A DNA stretch of 64,000 nucleotides from JAVVHH01 sp963835135 (GCA_963835135.1 CAWIEF010000005.1:868001-932000), one strand, 5' to 3'; shown: positions 1-9,273, counted from the stretch's first letter. The notes: generated by a model not told the origin, from the letters alone. Numbers and translations are program-made.

Positions 1-2
1 AC

Positions 3-1361
3 GTGGACGCGCTGTCCACGCTGCTCATGGTCATCATCTTCGTGCTGCTGGTGTTCGTGCTGGCGCAGGCGTTCCTGTCGGTGGCACTGACCGGGCGGGA
101 CCGGGCGCTCGATCGGCTGAACCGGCAAGTGGCGGAATTGTCGGACATGCTGTCGCTCGAGCGGAGCCGGGTCGGCGAGCTGCAATTGTCGTCGGCCTCG
201 CTCGGGCGCGACCTGCAGGCGTCCAACGCGGCGCGGGACCAGCTGACGCGCGACGTGGCGGGGCTGCGGGCGGAGGGCGCCAAGGCGCAGGCCGAGCGCG
301 ATGCGATGCGGTCGGAGCGGGACAGGCTGTCCGCCCGGCTTGCCGATGCGGAGCTGCAGGCGCAATCGGCCCTGGCGCGCAACGCGCAACTGCAAAGCCG
401 CATCGCCGAGACGGCCGGGCGGACCGACGCGGCTGGTCAGGAAACGGCCGCGATGGCCGGCCAACTCGCCGACATCAAGCGGCAGCTCGCCCAGGCGCGC
501 AGCGAGCGCGCCGCCGTGCAAGCCGATTTGGACAGCACGGTGAAGGCGGATCGGGCGACGATCGAGGCCCGGGTCGCCGACGTCGCGCGGCTGAACGCGC
601 AGTTGACGACGCTCACGGCACTGCGGGACGAGCTGGAAAAGCAGGTCAAGGATGCCGCCGTCCGCGCGACCACGGAGGACCAACGGCGCCAGGCGCTCGC
701 CGCGCAACTGGCCGAGTCTGACAAGCTCGGCGAGACCGCCCGGGCGCAGATCGCGCTGCTTAACCAGCAGATGACCGCACTGCGCCAGCAGATGCAGCAG
801 GTCGCCGCCGCGCTCGACATCGCCGAAAAGGCCGGGCGCGACGACAAGGCGCAGATCGCCAATCTGAGCACACGGCTGAACACCGCGCTGGCCTCCAAGG
901 TCGAGGAGCTGCAGCGCTACCGCAGCGAGTTCTTCGGCAAGCTGCGGGACGTGCTGCAGAACCGGCAGGACGTCCAGGTGGTCGGCGACCGTTTCGTGTT
1001 CCAGAGCGAGGTATTGTTCCCGGCCGGCAGCGCGGAGATGTCGCCCTCCGGCCAGGAGCAGATCACAAAATTGGCGGCAACGCTGAAGCAGATCGCCGCC
1101 GAAATCCCGCCCGACGTCAATTGGCTGCTCCGGGTTGACGGACATGCCGACAAGCAGCCGCGGCGCAGCGGCGACGCGGGCAACTGGGAACTGTCCTCCC
1201 AGCGGGCAATCAACGTCGTCAAACTGCTGGTCGATGACGGCATTCCCGCGAACCGGCTCGCCGCCACCGGCTTCGGCGAGTACCAGCCGCTCGACCCGGG
1301 CGACACCGCCACCGCCTACGCCCGCAACCGACGGATCGAGCTGCGGCTCACCGACCGATAG
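3..1361 (+). CDS. OmpA/MotB-like peptidoglycan-binding protein, 5'-truncated by the window edge
   Basis: The reading frame is open at the left edge and begins with VDALSTLLMVIIFVLLVF, a single transmembrane helix. In this family a short cytoplasmic N-terminus normally precedes that helix, so the GTG at position 3 is probably an internal valine and the true start lies outside the window. After the helix comes a coiled coil of about 300 residues, rich in Ala, Gln and Arg. The C-terminal 120 residues form an OmpA-like peptidoglycan-binding domain (FPAGSAEM, then VDGHADKQP, then NWELSSQRAINVVKLL and NRRIELRL). The protein is probably an inner-membrane tether reaching into the cell wall. Relatives are often paired with an ExbB/MotA-like channel subunit upstream, which cannot be seen here. 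An SDR gene follows after 8 bases. Confidence 0.85.
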   Translation: MDALSTLLMVIIFVLLVFVLAQAFLSVALTGRDRALDRLNRQVAELSDMLSLERSRVGELQLSSASLGRDLQASNAARDQLTRDVAGLRAEGAKAQAERDAMRSERDRLSARLADAELQAQSALARNAQLQSRIAETAGRTDAAGQETAAMAGQLADIKRQLAQARSERAAVQADLDSTVKADRATIEARVADVARLNAQLTTLTALRDELEKQVKDAAVRATTEDQRRQALAAQLAESDKLGETARAQIALLNQQMTALRQQMQQVAAALDIAEKAGRDDKAQIANLSTRLNTALASKVEELQRYRSEFFGKLRDVLQNRQDVQVVGDRFVFQSEVLFPAGSAEMSPSGQEQITKLAATLKQIAAEIPPDVNWLLRVDGHADKQPRRSGDAGNWELSSQRAINVVKLLVDDGIPANRLAATGFGEYQPLDPGDTATAYARNRRIELRLTDR

Positions 1362-1369
1362 GACCGACC

Positions 1370-2155
1370 ATGATCGAAGGCGCACGCACGCCGGTTCCGC
1401 TCGACCTCTCCGGGCTGCGGGTCGCCATAACGGCAGGGGCTGGCGGGATCGGCCGGGTCATGGCCGATAGTTTCGCCTCGTGCGGCGCCCGCGTGTTCGT
1501 GTCCGATGTCGACGAGGCCGGGCTGGCCTCCTGCGGGCACCCCGGCATGCGGGCCGATGCGGGCAAGCTCGCCGACCTGGAGGCGTTCATGGACGGCGCG
1601 CTGAGCGCACTCGGCGGTCTGGACGTGCTGGTCAACAATGCCGGGATCGCGGGTCCGACCGCCAAAGTCGAGGACATCACACCCGAGCAGCTCGACGCGA
1701 CGCTGCAGATCGACATCGCTTCGATGTTCCACTGCGCGCGCCGGGCGGTACCGGAGTTGCGCCGGTCGGGTGGCGGCAGCATCGTCAATCTCAGCTCCGC
1801 CGCGGGCAAGTTCGGCTTTCCGCTACGCAGCCCGTATGCGGCGGCCAAATGGGGCGTCATCGGCTTTACCCGGACGCTGGCGATCGAGCTCGGACCGGAC
1901 GGTATCCGGGTCAACGCACTCTTGCCCGGGCTGGTCGAGGGTCCGCGCATCCGCAGCGTGCTGCGCAACAAGGCGGCGGCTGCCGGGATCAGCGACAACG
2001 AGCAAACCGATCGGGCGTTGCAGGCGGTCAGCCTGCGCTGCTTCGTCAGTCAGCAGGACATCGCTAACATGGCGCTCTACCTCTGCAGCCCATTCGGCGC
2101 CACGATCAGTGGGCAAGCGATCAGCGTCGACGGGGGCATGGAATTGCTTGTGTAA
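1370..2155 (+). CDS. SDR family NAD(P)-dependent oxidoreductase (3-ketoacyl-ACP reductase-like)
   Basis: A classical short-chain dehydrogenase of 261 residues. The cofactor motif TAGAGGIG lies at residues 21-28, NNAG at 89-92, a catalytic serine near 142-143 in NLSSAAG, and the YAAAK motif has Tyr156 and Lys160. The C-terminus SGQAISVDGGMELLV is typical of FabG-like and polyol-dehydrogenase-like members. It should reduce or oxidise a carbonyl or alcohol with NAD(P)(H) in the cytoplasm. The substrate cannot be read from the sequence. The ATG lies 8 bases after the OmpA/MotB-like gene, so the two are probably co-transcribed, although they have no obvious common function. Confidence 0.9.
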   Translation: MIEGARTPVPLDLSGLRVAITAGAGGIGRVMADSFASCGARVFVSDVDEAGLASCGHPGMRADAGKLADLEAFMDGALSALGGLDVLVNNAGIAGPTAKVEDITPEQLDATLQIDIASMFHCARRAVPELRRSGGGSIVNLSSAAGKFGFPLRSPYAAAKWGVIGFTRTLAIELGPDGIRVNALLPGLVEGPRIRSVLRNKAAAAGISDNEQTDRALQAVSLRCFVSQQDIANMALYLCSPFGATISGQAISVDGGMELLV

Positions 2156-2267
2156 CACTGTGGCGACCGCGCAACATAGCAGGTAACAGCGTCATCGCTC
2201 CACGAACTGTCATCCACTTCTGCCGCTCGTCGTGATTTTTCGACGGTGATCCAAAAGGGGATGCCAT

Positions 2268-3872
2268 ATGGCCCGTCTAACCAAACTCATCGCGGCTGGG
2301 GTCGCCGCCGCAGCGCTGCTTCCGCCGCCCGCCGTGGCGCAAGAAGATCCGCGGCTGAACGCGATCGAGGCGCAAATCAAGGCGCTCCAAGCCGAATTAA
2401 CCCGGGTCCGCCGCGACCTCGCGGCGAGCCGCAGCGAGGTGCGCGCGGCGCGTGAAGCCCGCACGGCGCCACCCCGCCGCAATGCGCAGCCGGCCGAAGA
2501 CGCTCCTGCCGGAGGCCATGCCGCGTCGGCGCAGCCGACGGCGCCGGCGACTGGCAATCTGCCACGGGAGACCAGCAGTGTCGCACCGCCCTCGACGTCT
2601 GCCTCCGGCAGTAGCGTCAATCCGGGTGGCCTCAGCTTCCCCTCGGGACGCCCGACCTTCACGAGCAACGATGGCCGCTTCTCCGCCGCGGTCGGTGTGC
2701 AGCTCCATTTCGACATCGGCGGCGCGATCACCGGCAATCAACCCAACGCCCAGCCTTCGCGGCTGAACACGTTCGGCGAGAACGTCCGCCGCGCGCGCAT
2801 CCCGTTCGTGTTCAAATACGACGACTTCCAGGTCAATATCACGCCCGATTTCGGCGGTTCGCCAGATGGCTCGCCGACGCTCTACGAAGCCAACATCAAC
2901 TATTCGCCCAAGGGCACGCCGCTCACCGCGACGGTGGGCTACTTCAAACCATGGCTGACACTGGGCGACAGTGAAAGCTCGAACGACTTCTTCTTTCTCG
3001 AGCGGCCCAGCATCGTGGAGGCGTCGCGCAACATCGCCGGCGGCGATGCCCGGGCCTCGTTTGGCGGCCGCTGGGCGACCGACCGCTACTTCATCGCCGG
3101 CTATCTGACCGGTGCTTCCTACGGCAGCCAGACGGCGGCGCTCGCGCAGCCGCAGCAGACCGGCGGCACCCTGCGCGTGGCGGGCCGGCCATTCGTAACC
3201 GGCGACGTCGACGTCCACCTCGGCTTCTCCGCCTCCGACGCGTTCCGTGTTCAACGCACCTCTACCGGGCAGACGCTGACCGTGCAGGACCGGCCCGAAC
3301 TGCGGATCGACACGAACCGGCTGGTTAGCACCGGCGCCCTGAACGCCAGCAGCGCCTACACCTACGGGCCGGAACTCGCTTTCCGCTATCGCAACTTGCT
3401 CGTGCAGGGCGAGTACATCCGCATCGGCGTAGACCGCGCCAACTCGCCCAACAGCCCGGCCGCCGCCGTACCGACACTCGAATTCAGCGGAGGCTACATC
3501 GAGGCCAGCTACATGCTGACGGGCGAGATCCGCAAGTACAACACCAGCGAAGGCGCGTTCAGCGGTCCAAAGGTCGCGCACCAGTTCGACCTCAAGGGAA
3601 GCGGCGCCGGCGCGTTCGAACTGGTGGGGCGGTTCAGCCACATCGATCTAAATGACAAGGTCACGCGCGGCGTTGCGCAAACGGTGACCGGCGGTGTCTA
3701 CGGTGGCGTGCAGAACGTCTACAGTGTCGGCCTCAATTGGTATCCGAACGACGTTCTACGCTTCATGTTGGACTACGACATCGTCAACGTCGACCGTCTC
3801 AACACGGCGGGCACGACCCAGATCGGCCGCCGGTTCCAGCAGATCGGGTTCCGAGCTCAAGCGGCGTTCTGA
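2268..3872 (+). CDS. Outer-membrane porin, OprO/OprP (phosphate-selective porin) family
   Basis: 534 residues. The Sec signal peptide has a hydrophobic core (LIAAGVAAAALLPPPAVA) and predicted cleavage after AVA near residue 24. A short coiled-coil segment follows (ALQAELTRVRRDLAASRSEV), then an Ala/Pro/Ser linker, and from about residue 120 a long beta-barrel region ending in phenylalanine (FRAQAAF), the usual outer-membrane assembly signal. The coiled coil plus barrel architecture and the barrel sequence fit the OprO/OprP family, which moves phosphate or other anions; the actual solute is unknown. The start is supported by AAGGGG about 8 bases upstream. The gene converges on infC with a strong hairpin between them. 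Confidence 0.85.
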   Translation: MARLTKLIAAGVAAAALLPPPAVAQEDPRLNAIEAQIKALQAELTRVRRDLAASRSEVRAAREARTAPPRRNAQPAEDAPAGGHAASAQPTAPATGNLPRETSSVAPPSTSASGSSVNPGGLSFPSGRPTFTSNDGRFSAAVGVQLHFDIGGAITGNQPNAQPSRLNTFGENVRRARIPFVFKYDDFQVNITPDFGGSPDGSPTLYEANINYSPKGTPLTATVGYFKPWLTLGDSESSNDFFFLERPSIVEASRNIAGGDARASFGGRWATDRYFIAGYLTGASYGSQTAALAQPQQTGGTLRVAGRPFVTGDVDVHLGFSASDAFRVQRTSTGQTLTVQDRPELRIDTNRLVSTGALNASSAYTYGPELAFRYRNLLVQGEYIRIGVDRANSPNSPAAAVPTLEFSGGYIEASYMLTGEIRKYNTSEGAFSGPKVAHQFDLKGSGAGAFELVGRFSHIDLNDKVTRGVAQTVTGGVYGGVQNVYSVGLNWYPNDVLRFMLDYDIVNVDRLNTAGTTQIGRRFQQIGFRAQAAF

Positions 3873-3875
3873 CCC

Positions 3876-3927
3876 GGCGGGCAGGCGCCCACCCTACTAT
3901 CCCAGCGTAGGGTGGGCGGCGCCCGCC
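3876..3927. terminator. Hairpin between convergent porin and infC genes, possible bidirectional terminator
   Basis: Bases 3888-3897 (CCCACCCTAC) pair perfectly with 3907-3916 (GTAGGGTGGG). The stem extends through 3886-3887/3917-3918, and after a small bulge GGCGGGC (3876-3882) pairs with GCCCGCC (3921-3927). The loop is 9 bases. No T-tract follows on either strand, so intrinsic termination would be imperfect. Its position between two stop codons makes a transcript-end or REP-like role likely. Confidence 0.6.
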
Positions 3928-3934
3928 AACCGTC

Positions 3935-4459
3935 TCAGCGGGGCGCGAGCACCATGATCATCTGGCGGTTTTCCATGCGCGGCATCTGCTCGACCTTGGT
4001 CGCCGCCTCGAGTTCGGCGCGGATGCGCTCGAGCACCTTGATGCCGATGTCCTGGTGCGCCATCTCGCGGCCCCGGAAGCGAAGGGTCACTTTGACCTTG
4101 TCGCCCTCGTCGATGAACGTCTTCATGGCGCGCATCTTCACCTGGTAGTCGTTCTCGTCGATGTTCGGGCGCACCTTGATCTCCTTGATCTCGATCACGC
4201 GCTGCTTCTTTTTGGCTTCGTTCTTCTTTTTCTGCTGCTCGTATTTGAATTTGCCGTAATCCAGGATCTTAGCGACCGGCGGATCGGCGTTCGGGCTGAT
4301 TTCGAGTAGATCGAGGCCAAGACCGAACGCGCGCGCGATTGCGTCGCGCGTCGACATGACGCCCTGCATCTCACCGTCTTGGTCAATCAGACGCACCTGC
4401 GGCACGCGAATATCCTCATTCACGCGGGGCCCGTCACGGGACGGCGTCGAATTGGGCAT
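3935..4459 (-). CDS. infC: Translation initiation factor IF-3
   Basis: Binds the 30S subunit, prevents 50S joining and checks the start codon-initiator tRNA match. The 174-residue protein has the IF-3 N domain (DGPRVNEDIRVPQVRLIDQDGEMQGVMSTRDAI), a Lys-rich linker helix (FKYEQQKKKNEAKKKQRVIEIKEIKVRPNID) and the C domain ending in ENRQMIMVLAP. It lies 41 bases downstream of thrS on the same strand, the usual thrS-infC order. The ATG at 4459 has its purine stretch (AAGAGGA) only about 3 bases upstream. An in-frame ATA at 4474-4472 has a better-spaced TAGGAG six bases ahead of it, so the real start may be AUA, adding five residues. Family identity is certain; the start is not. Confidence 0.97.
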   Translation of the reverse strand: MPNSTPSRDGPRVNEDIRVPQVRLIDQDGEMQGVMSTRDAIARAFGLGLDLLEISPNADPPVAKILDYGKFKYEQQKKKNEAKKKQRVIEIKEIKVRPNIDENDYQVKMRAMKTFIDEGDKVKVTLRFRGREMAHQDIGIKVLERIRAELEAATKVEQMPRMENRQMIMVLAPR

Positions 4460-4500
4460 TGGTCCTCTTGGTATCGTACTCTCCTATGCTTGTTGCGGTT

Positions 4501-6444
4501 CTAAGCGGGCGCGCCGGACAAGCGCCTGACATCGGGAGGCAGTGCCTCTTGTGCAAGACGTTCCAGTGCGACATCGAGCGTAACGACATCCTGGGCCTCG
4601 CCGCCCAGCCGCCGGATGGCGACGGTGCGGGCCTCGGCCTCGCGGCGGCCGACGACGAGGATGACGGGCACATACTGGACGCTGTGCTCGCGCACCTTGG
4701 CCTTGATGGACTCGTTGCGGCCATCGGCCTGCGCGGCCAGGCCGCGGGCGCGCAGCAGGCCGGCGACCTCCTCGGCATAGTCGGCGGCGTCGCTGACGAT
4801 ACTGGCGACGACCACCTGGACCGGCGCTAGCCAGAGCGGGAAACGCCCGGCATAGTTCTCGATCAGGATGCCGAGGAACCGCTCGAAGCTGCCGAGGATC
4901 GCCCGGTGCAGCATGACGGGGCGCTGGCGTGAGCTGTCCTCGGAGACGTAGGTGGCGTCCAGCCGCTCCGGCAGCACGAAGTCGACCTGCAGCGTGCCGC
5001 ATTGCCAGTCCCGGCCGATGGCGTCGCGCAGCACAAATTCGAGCTTGGGGCCGTAGAACGCCCCCTCCCCCGGGTTCAGCTCGTAGTCGACGCCGGCGGT
5101 CAGGCACGCGGCCTTGAGCGCGCTCTCGGCCCGGTCCCACGTCTCGTCGGTGCCGGCGCGCGAGGCCGGGCGGTCGGAGAACTTCACGCGGAAGCTCTCG
5201 AAGCCGAAATCGCGGTAGACCGAGGAGAGCAACTCGACGAAGCGCACCGTCTCCGGCCCGATCTCGTTTTCGGTGCAGAAGATGTGCGCGTCGTCCTGCG
5301 TAAAGGCGCGGACACGCATGATGCCGTGCAGCGCGCCCGAGGGCTCGTAGCGGTGGCAGGCGCCGAACTCGGCCAGCCGCATCGGCAGCTCGCGGTAGGA
5401 GCGCAGCCGATCCTTGAAGATCAGCACGTGGCAGGGGCAGTTCATCGGCTTGAGCGCGAGGGTGGTGTCCTCGTCCTCGACCCGGGCGATGAACATGTTC
5501 TCCTTGTAGTTGTCCCAGTGGCCGCTGGCTTCCCAGAGCTTGCGGTCGACCAGTTGCGGCGTCTTGACTTCCAGATAGCCGTTCTGGTCGAGCCGGCGTC
5601 GCATGTACGCTTCAGCGGCACGATACAGGCGCCAGCCCTTTGGGTGCCAGAACACCGAGCCGGTGGCCTCGGCCTGCATATGGAACAGGTCCATCTGCGT
5701 GCCGATCCGCCGGTGGTCGCGTCGCTCGGCCTCCTCGAGCTGATGCAGATGCGCGTCGAGCTCCTTCTGGTCGCGCCAGGCGGTGCCGTAGATGCGGCTG
5801 AGCATCGGGTTGCGATGATCGCCCCGCCAGTAGGCGCCGGCGACCTTCATCAGCTTGAACGCGGTGCCGACATCGCCGGTGCCGCGCATGTGGGGACCGC
5901 GGCAGAGGTCGATCCAATCGCCCTGCTTGTAGAGCGTGATCGTCTCGCTTTCGGGCAGATCACGGATCAGCTCGGCCTTGTAGCGCTCGCCGCGGGCCTC
6001 GAAGAACTCGATGGCTTCGTCGCGGTTCCAAACCTGCCGCTCGAACGGCGCGTTGCGGGCGACGATCTCGCGCATCTTGGCTTCGATGGGCGGGAAGTCG
6101 TCAGGCGTGAAAGGCTCGTTGCGGGCGAAATCGTAGTAGAAGCCGTTCTCGATCGACGGGCCGATCGTCACCTGGGTGCCGGGGTGCAGCTCCTGCACGG
6201 CTTCGGCCAGCACATGCGCGGTGTCATGGCGGATGAGATCGAGCGCGTCGGGGTCGCGCCGGGTGACGAAGACGAGGCCGGCATCGTGCTCGATGGTGCG
6301 CGAGAGGTCGGTGAGTTGGCCGTCGAGCTTCATGGCGAGCGCGGCGCGGGCGAGGCCCGGGCCGATGTCCGCCGCCACCGAAGTGCCCGTGACCGGCCCG
6401 TCGAAGCGGCGGATGGAGCCGTCGGGCAAGGTGATGGCGGGCAT
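4501..6444 (-). CDS. thrS: Threonyl-tRNA synthetase
   Basis: Charges tRNA-Thr in the cytoplasm. The order of domains is: N-terminal TGS domain (MPAITLPDGSIRRFDGPVTG), the second additional/editing domain with HDTAHVLAEA and the distal DLCRGPH, the class II catalytic core with the zinc-site cysteine in MKPMNCPCHVLIF, motif 2 in FGACHRYEPSGALHGIMRVRAF, and motif 3 in MLHRAILGSFERF. A C-terminal anticodon-binding domain follows (VVVASIVSDAADYAEEVAGLL). It is about 647 residues, as expected. I chose the ATG at 6444, which begins the conserved MPAITLPDGS; an in-frame ATG at 6456 is possible and sits closer to a GGAG. infC follows 41 bases downstream. Confidence 0.97.
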   Translation of the reverse strand: MPAITLPDGSIRRFDGPVTGTSVAADIGPGLARAALAMKLDGQLTDLSRTIEHDAGLVFVTRRDPDALDLIRHDTAHVLAEAVQELHPGTQVTIGPSIENGFYYDFARNEPFTPDDFPPIEAKMREIVARNAPFERQVWNRDEAIEFFEARGERYKAELIRDLPESETITLYKQGDWIDLCRGPHMRGTGDVGTAFKLMKVAGAYWRGDHRNPMLSRIYGTAWRDQKELDAHLHQLEEAERRDHRRIGTQMDLFHMQAEATGSVFWHPKGWRLYRAAEAYMRRRLDQNGYLEVKTPQLVDRKLWEASGHWDNYKENMFIARVEDEDTTLALKPMNCPCHVLIFKDRLRSYRELPMRLAEFGACHRYEPSGALHGIMRVRAFTQDDAHIFCTENEIGPETVRFVELLSSVYRDFGFESFRVKFSDRPASRAGTDETWDRAESALKAACLTAGVDYELNPGEGAFYGPKLEFVLRDAIGRDWQCGTLQVDFVLPERLDATYVSEDSSRQRPVMLHRAILGSFERFLGILIENYAGRFPLWLAPVQVVVASIVSDAADYAEEVAGLLRARGLAAQADGRNESIKAKVREHSVQYVPVILVVGRREAEARTVAIRRLGGEAQDVVTLDVALERLAQEALPPDVRRLSGAPA

Positions 6445-6537
6445 GGACTCAGGCATTCTCCGAAACACATCAAGACAGCGATTCACGCCCTGGCTGTCCC
6501 AGCCAAGGCGACCGCGGCTGAAGCGGCACTCATGACG

Positions 6538-7437
6538 CTATGGCAGGCAGGCTGCAACCCTTTCGAGCGCCAGATCAGCCAAGTTGGCTTCGCGTAGCAC
6601 GGTGACGCTGCCGGGGATGGGGCCCCGAGGCGCGGCAAGCGCCGGGTCGGAGGCGGCGGAGAACAGAACGATAGAGGGGCAGCCGACGGTGGCGGCCAGG
6701 TGCATCGGGCCGGTGTCGTTGCCGACCGCGAGCGATGCCCGTGCCGCGATCCCGCCCAGGTCGAGCAGGCTGGTCTGCCCGGTGAGGTCCAGCGCCGAGG
6801 GGCATATCTTGCGCACGATCGCAGCCAGATCGGCCTCCGATCCACTGCCGACGACGACCGGACGCATGCCCCGCTCGGCGATCAGGCGCGCCAAGGCGCC
6901 GAACATGGCCGTCGGCCAACGTTTCTGCGGGCGATGCGGCGAGCACCCCGGCGCCAGCAACGCATACGGCTGCGGCAACGCCGGGCCGCCCGCCGTCAAC
7001 CACGACAGGTCCACGGCCGGGAACTCCCTGATGCCGGCCGCCAGGAGCTGCTCACGCTGCCGGGCATGGTTGTGCATCAGGTTGCGCGCCCGATTGGCGT
7101 GGGGATGCGACGCCCCGCGGGCGATGCCCGACCAGGGCGGCTGACCCGCGAGCAGGAAGTAGCGGCTCGAGCGGCCGGAGGTCTGCAGGTCATAGACGAA
7201 ACCGAAGCCCTGCAGCATCCGCCGCAGCCGCAGCAGGGCCGGCACGTTCCACCAACTGGGCCGGGCATCGACCAGCACACGGTCGAACCATGGCGCGTGC
7301 TCGGCCAACTCGGCGAACGGGGCCGTGGTCATGAGCGTGATGTGGTCCGCCGGATGACGCGCGCGAATGGCGGCGAACGGGTCGAACGCCTGGACGAAGT
7401 CGCCCAACGCGCCGAGCTTGATGACGAGGATGTTCAC
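6538..7437 (-). CDS. Glycosyltransferase family 9 (heptosyltransferase-like)
   Basis: 299 residues starting VNILVIKLGALGDFVQAF, the ADP-heptose:LPS heptosyltransferase signature near the N-terminus. The donor-binding half carries LLAPGCSPHRPQKRWP and VGNDTGPMHLAATVGCPSIVLF, both typical of GT9. It probably adds a heptose or similar sugar to the lipopolysaccharide core at the inner face of the cytoplasmic membrane; acceptor and linkage are unknown. The GTG start at 7437 overlaps the stop of the upstream glycosyltransferase in a GTGA, so the two are translationally coupled and likely act in the same envelope polysaccharide pathway. Confidence 0.88.
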   Translation of the reverse strand: MNILVIKLGALGDFVQAFDPFAAIRARHPADHITLMTTAPFAELAEHAPWFDRVLVDARPSWWNVPALLRLRRMLQGFGFVYDLQTSGRSSRYFLLAGQPPWSGIARGASHPHANRARNLMHNHARQREQLLAAGIREFPAVDLSWLTAGGPALPQPYALLAPGCSPHRPQKRWPTAMFGALARLIAERGMRPVVVGSGSEADLAAIVRKICPSALDLTGQTSLLDLGGIAARASLAVGNDTGPMHLAATVGCPSIVLFSAASDPALAAPRGPIPGSVTVLREANLADLALERVAACLP

Positions 7438-8573
7438 CCGAGAAGTTCGCGGTACACCGCCAGCGTCGCGCGTTGCATCGCGGCGGTCGTGTAGCGGGCG
7501 AGCACCGCGTGCCGGGCGGCAGCCCCGACCTCCTCGCGCTCTTCGGCCGGCAGGGTGAGGATGCGGTCGATGGCGGCAGCGAGTGCCACCGGATCGCCGG
7601 GGGCGACGCGCCAGCCGGTGACGCCATGCTCGACCGTCTCGGCGGCGCCCCCATGGTCGGTCGCGACCACCGGCCGCCGCATCGCCTGCGCCTCGATGAC
7701 AGTACGGCCGAATCCCTCCGGTTCGACCGAGGCGTTGACCACGACGTCGGCTAGTGCAAGCCCGGCCGGCATGTCCTCGCAGGCGCCGACCAGGCGCACC
7801 CGGCTCTCGACGCCCAGTGCCTTCGCGCGCGCGCGTAGCTGCGAGACATAGCGATCCCGGTCCTGCAACGGGCCGGCGATAACGCAGACCAGTCCCGGCG
7901 TGCGCAGCCAGCGCAGGGCTTGGATCAACACCTCCTGCCCCTTCCATCGCGACAGCCGGCCCGGCAGCAGCACCACGGGTTGCCGCGCGTCGAGATGCCA
8001 CGCCGTCCGCAGCGCGGCGACCCGGCCGGGCTCGAGCGTGTCGGGATCGAACAGCACCGGGTCGACGCCGCGCGGGATCAGCCGGATCCGTGCGGAGGGT
8101 ACGCCGTGCCGCTCATGCACCAGTTCGGCGATGAAGTTGCTGATGGCGATCACCCGTTCGCCGCGGGCCATCACCGCGTTGTAGGCCCGCTTGCCGGGCG
8201 TGCTCTCGTCATAGGGGGCGTGATAGGTGGTCAGGAAATGCGCGCCCGCGCGCGTTGCCGCGAGCGAGGCCGACCAGGCCGGGGCCCGGGAGCGGGCGTG
8301 GACGAGGTTGACGCCCTCGTCGCGAATCAGGCGGGCCAGACCGGCCGCGTTGCGCCAGATCCGCATCGGGTTCTTGCTCGCGAGCGGCAGCCTGAGATGC
8401 CTGCCGCCGGCATCGGCCACTGCGGCTTCGAGCCTGCCGCCGGCGCTGGCGACCAGCGCGCGGCCACCGGCGCGGGCAATCGCCTGCACCATCTCGATCG
8501 TTCCGCGCTCGACGCCGCCGCTGCCGAGCGACGGCACCACTTGCAGAATGACGGCGCCGGATGGAAGAGGCAT
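7434..8573 (-). CDS. Glycosyltransferase family 4, GT-B fold
   Basis: 379 residues from ATG 8573 (MPLPSGAVILQVVPSLGSGGVERGTIEMVQ). The N-terminal acceptor domain has the G-G-V-E-R motif. The C-terminal donor domain has VVLLPGRLSRWKGQEVLIQAL and EPEGFGRTVIEAQAMRRPVVATDHGG, the EX7E element of GT4 retaining enzymes. It is probably involved in lipopolysaccharide or capsule synthesis together with the GT9 gene whose start it overlaps. The reading frame extends upstream to 8756, but that extension overlaps the divergent LysE gene and shows no conserved sequence. The specific sugar cannot be assigned. Confidence 0.9.
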   Translation of the reverse strand: MPLPSGAVILQVVPSLGSGGVERGTIEMVQAIARAGGRALVASAGGRLEAAVADAGGRHLRLPLASKNPMRIWRNAAGLARLIRDEGVNLVHARSRAPAWSASLAATRAGAHFLTTYHAPYDESTPGKRAYNAVMARGERVIAISNFIAELVHERHGVPSARIRLIPRGVDPVLFDPDTLEPGRVAALRTAWHLDARQPVVLLPGRLSRWKGQEVLIQALRWLRTPGLVCVIAGPLQDRDRYVSQLRARAKALGVESRVRLVGACEDMPAGLALADVVVNASVEPEGFGRTVIEAQAMRRPVVATDHGGAAETVEHGVTGWRVAPGDPVALAAAIDRILTLPAEEREEVGAAARHAVLARYTTAAMQRATLAVYRELLG

Positions 8574-8644
8574 TCGGGCGGCTATACCATGTGCAGCGGC
8601 ATGGTCTAGCGTGCGCGCGGAATGACCGCGCAAGTGCAGCAACG

Positions 8645-9262
8645 ATGCTCGTGACGGCCGACCGGGTCGCCTGGTTCGGAGCGGCAGCCGCTTTCGCGGT
8701 GGCGATGTCGGCGACGCCAGGTCCGAACAACACCATGGTCGCAGCCTCGGGCGCACGGTTCGGCGTGCAGCGGACCATTCCGCACATGTTGGGCGTATCG
8801 ATCGGCTTCCCGGTCATGCTGCTGGCCGTCTCGCTGGGCGCCGGTGACGTGCTGCAAGCGCATCGGTGGCTTCAGATCGCGCTGCGCTGGGCCGGCGCGG
8901 CCTACCTGCTCTGGCTTGCCTGGGACATCGCGCGGTCGCCCACGACGATCGACCGCCCGGGCGATGCCGGCCGTGCACCGCTCGGCTTCTTGCGGGCTGC
9001 GCTGTTCCAGTGGATCAACCCGAAAGCCTGGCTCATCGCGATCGGCGCGGTCGTCACCTACACGCGAGGCGACCAGCAGCTCGCGCAGGCGTTCGTGCTG
9101 GCCGGGATCTTTGCCGTGGTATGCCTGCCCTGCGTCCTGTTCTGGACGAGCCTCGGCGCCGGCGTGGCGCGGATGCTGACGTCGGATCGGGCGCTGCGGC
9201 GGTTCGACCTGGTCATGGCGGCGCTGCTGGTGGCGTCGCTGCTGCCGGTCTTGTTCGAATAG
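8645..9262 (+). CDS. LysE family amino-acid/metabolite exporter
   Basis: 205 residues with five to six hydrophobic segments and the family signature FAVAMSATPGPNNTMVAASGARFG at the N-terminus. Further features are LRWAGAAYLLWLAWDIAR and a central FQWINPKAWLIAIGAV typical of the RhtB/LysE group. It is likely an inner-membrane exporter of amino acids or related small molecules. I start at ATG 8645; the frame runs back to 8561 but that overlaps the divergent GT4 gene. A hydrolase gene follows 11 bases after the stop, so the two probably share a transcript. Confidence 0.88.
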   Translation: MLVTADRVAWFGAAAAFAVAMSATPGPNNTMVAASGARFGVQRTIPHMLGVSIGFPVMLLAVSLGAGDVLQAHRWLQIALRWAGAAYLLWLAWDIARSPTTIDRPGDAGRAPLGFLRAALFQWINPKAWLIAIGAVVTYTRGDQQLAQAFVLAGIFAVVCLPCVLFWTSLGAGVARMLTSDRALRRFDLVMAALLVASLLPVLFE

Positions 9263-9273
9263 GGGGAAGGTTC

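Noticed and set aside
5002..6597. 531-codon plus-strand frame opposite thrS
   Set aside because: High GC leaves few stops on the antisense strand. The product has no coherent domain, and thrS on the other strand is certain.
7438..8001. Extension of the GT9 frame upstream into the GT4 gene
   Set aside because: It is out of frame with the real GT4 gene; the GTG at 7437 begins the conserved heptosyltransferase N-terminus.
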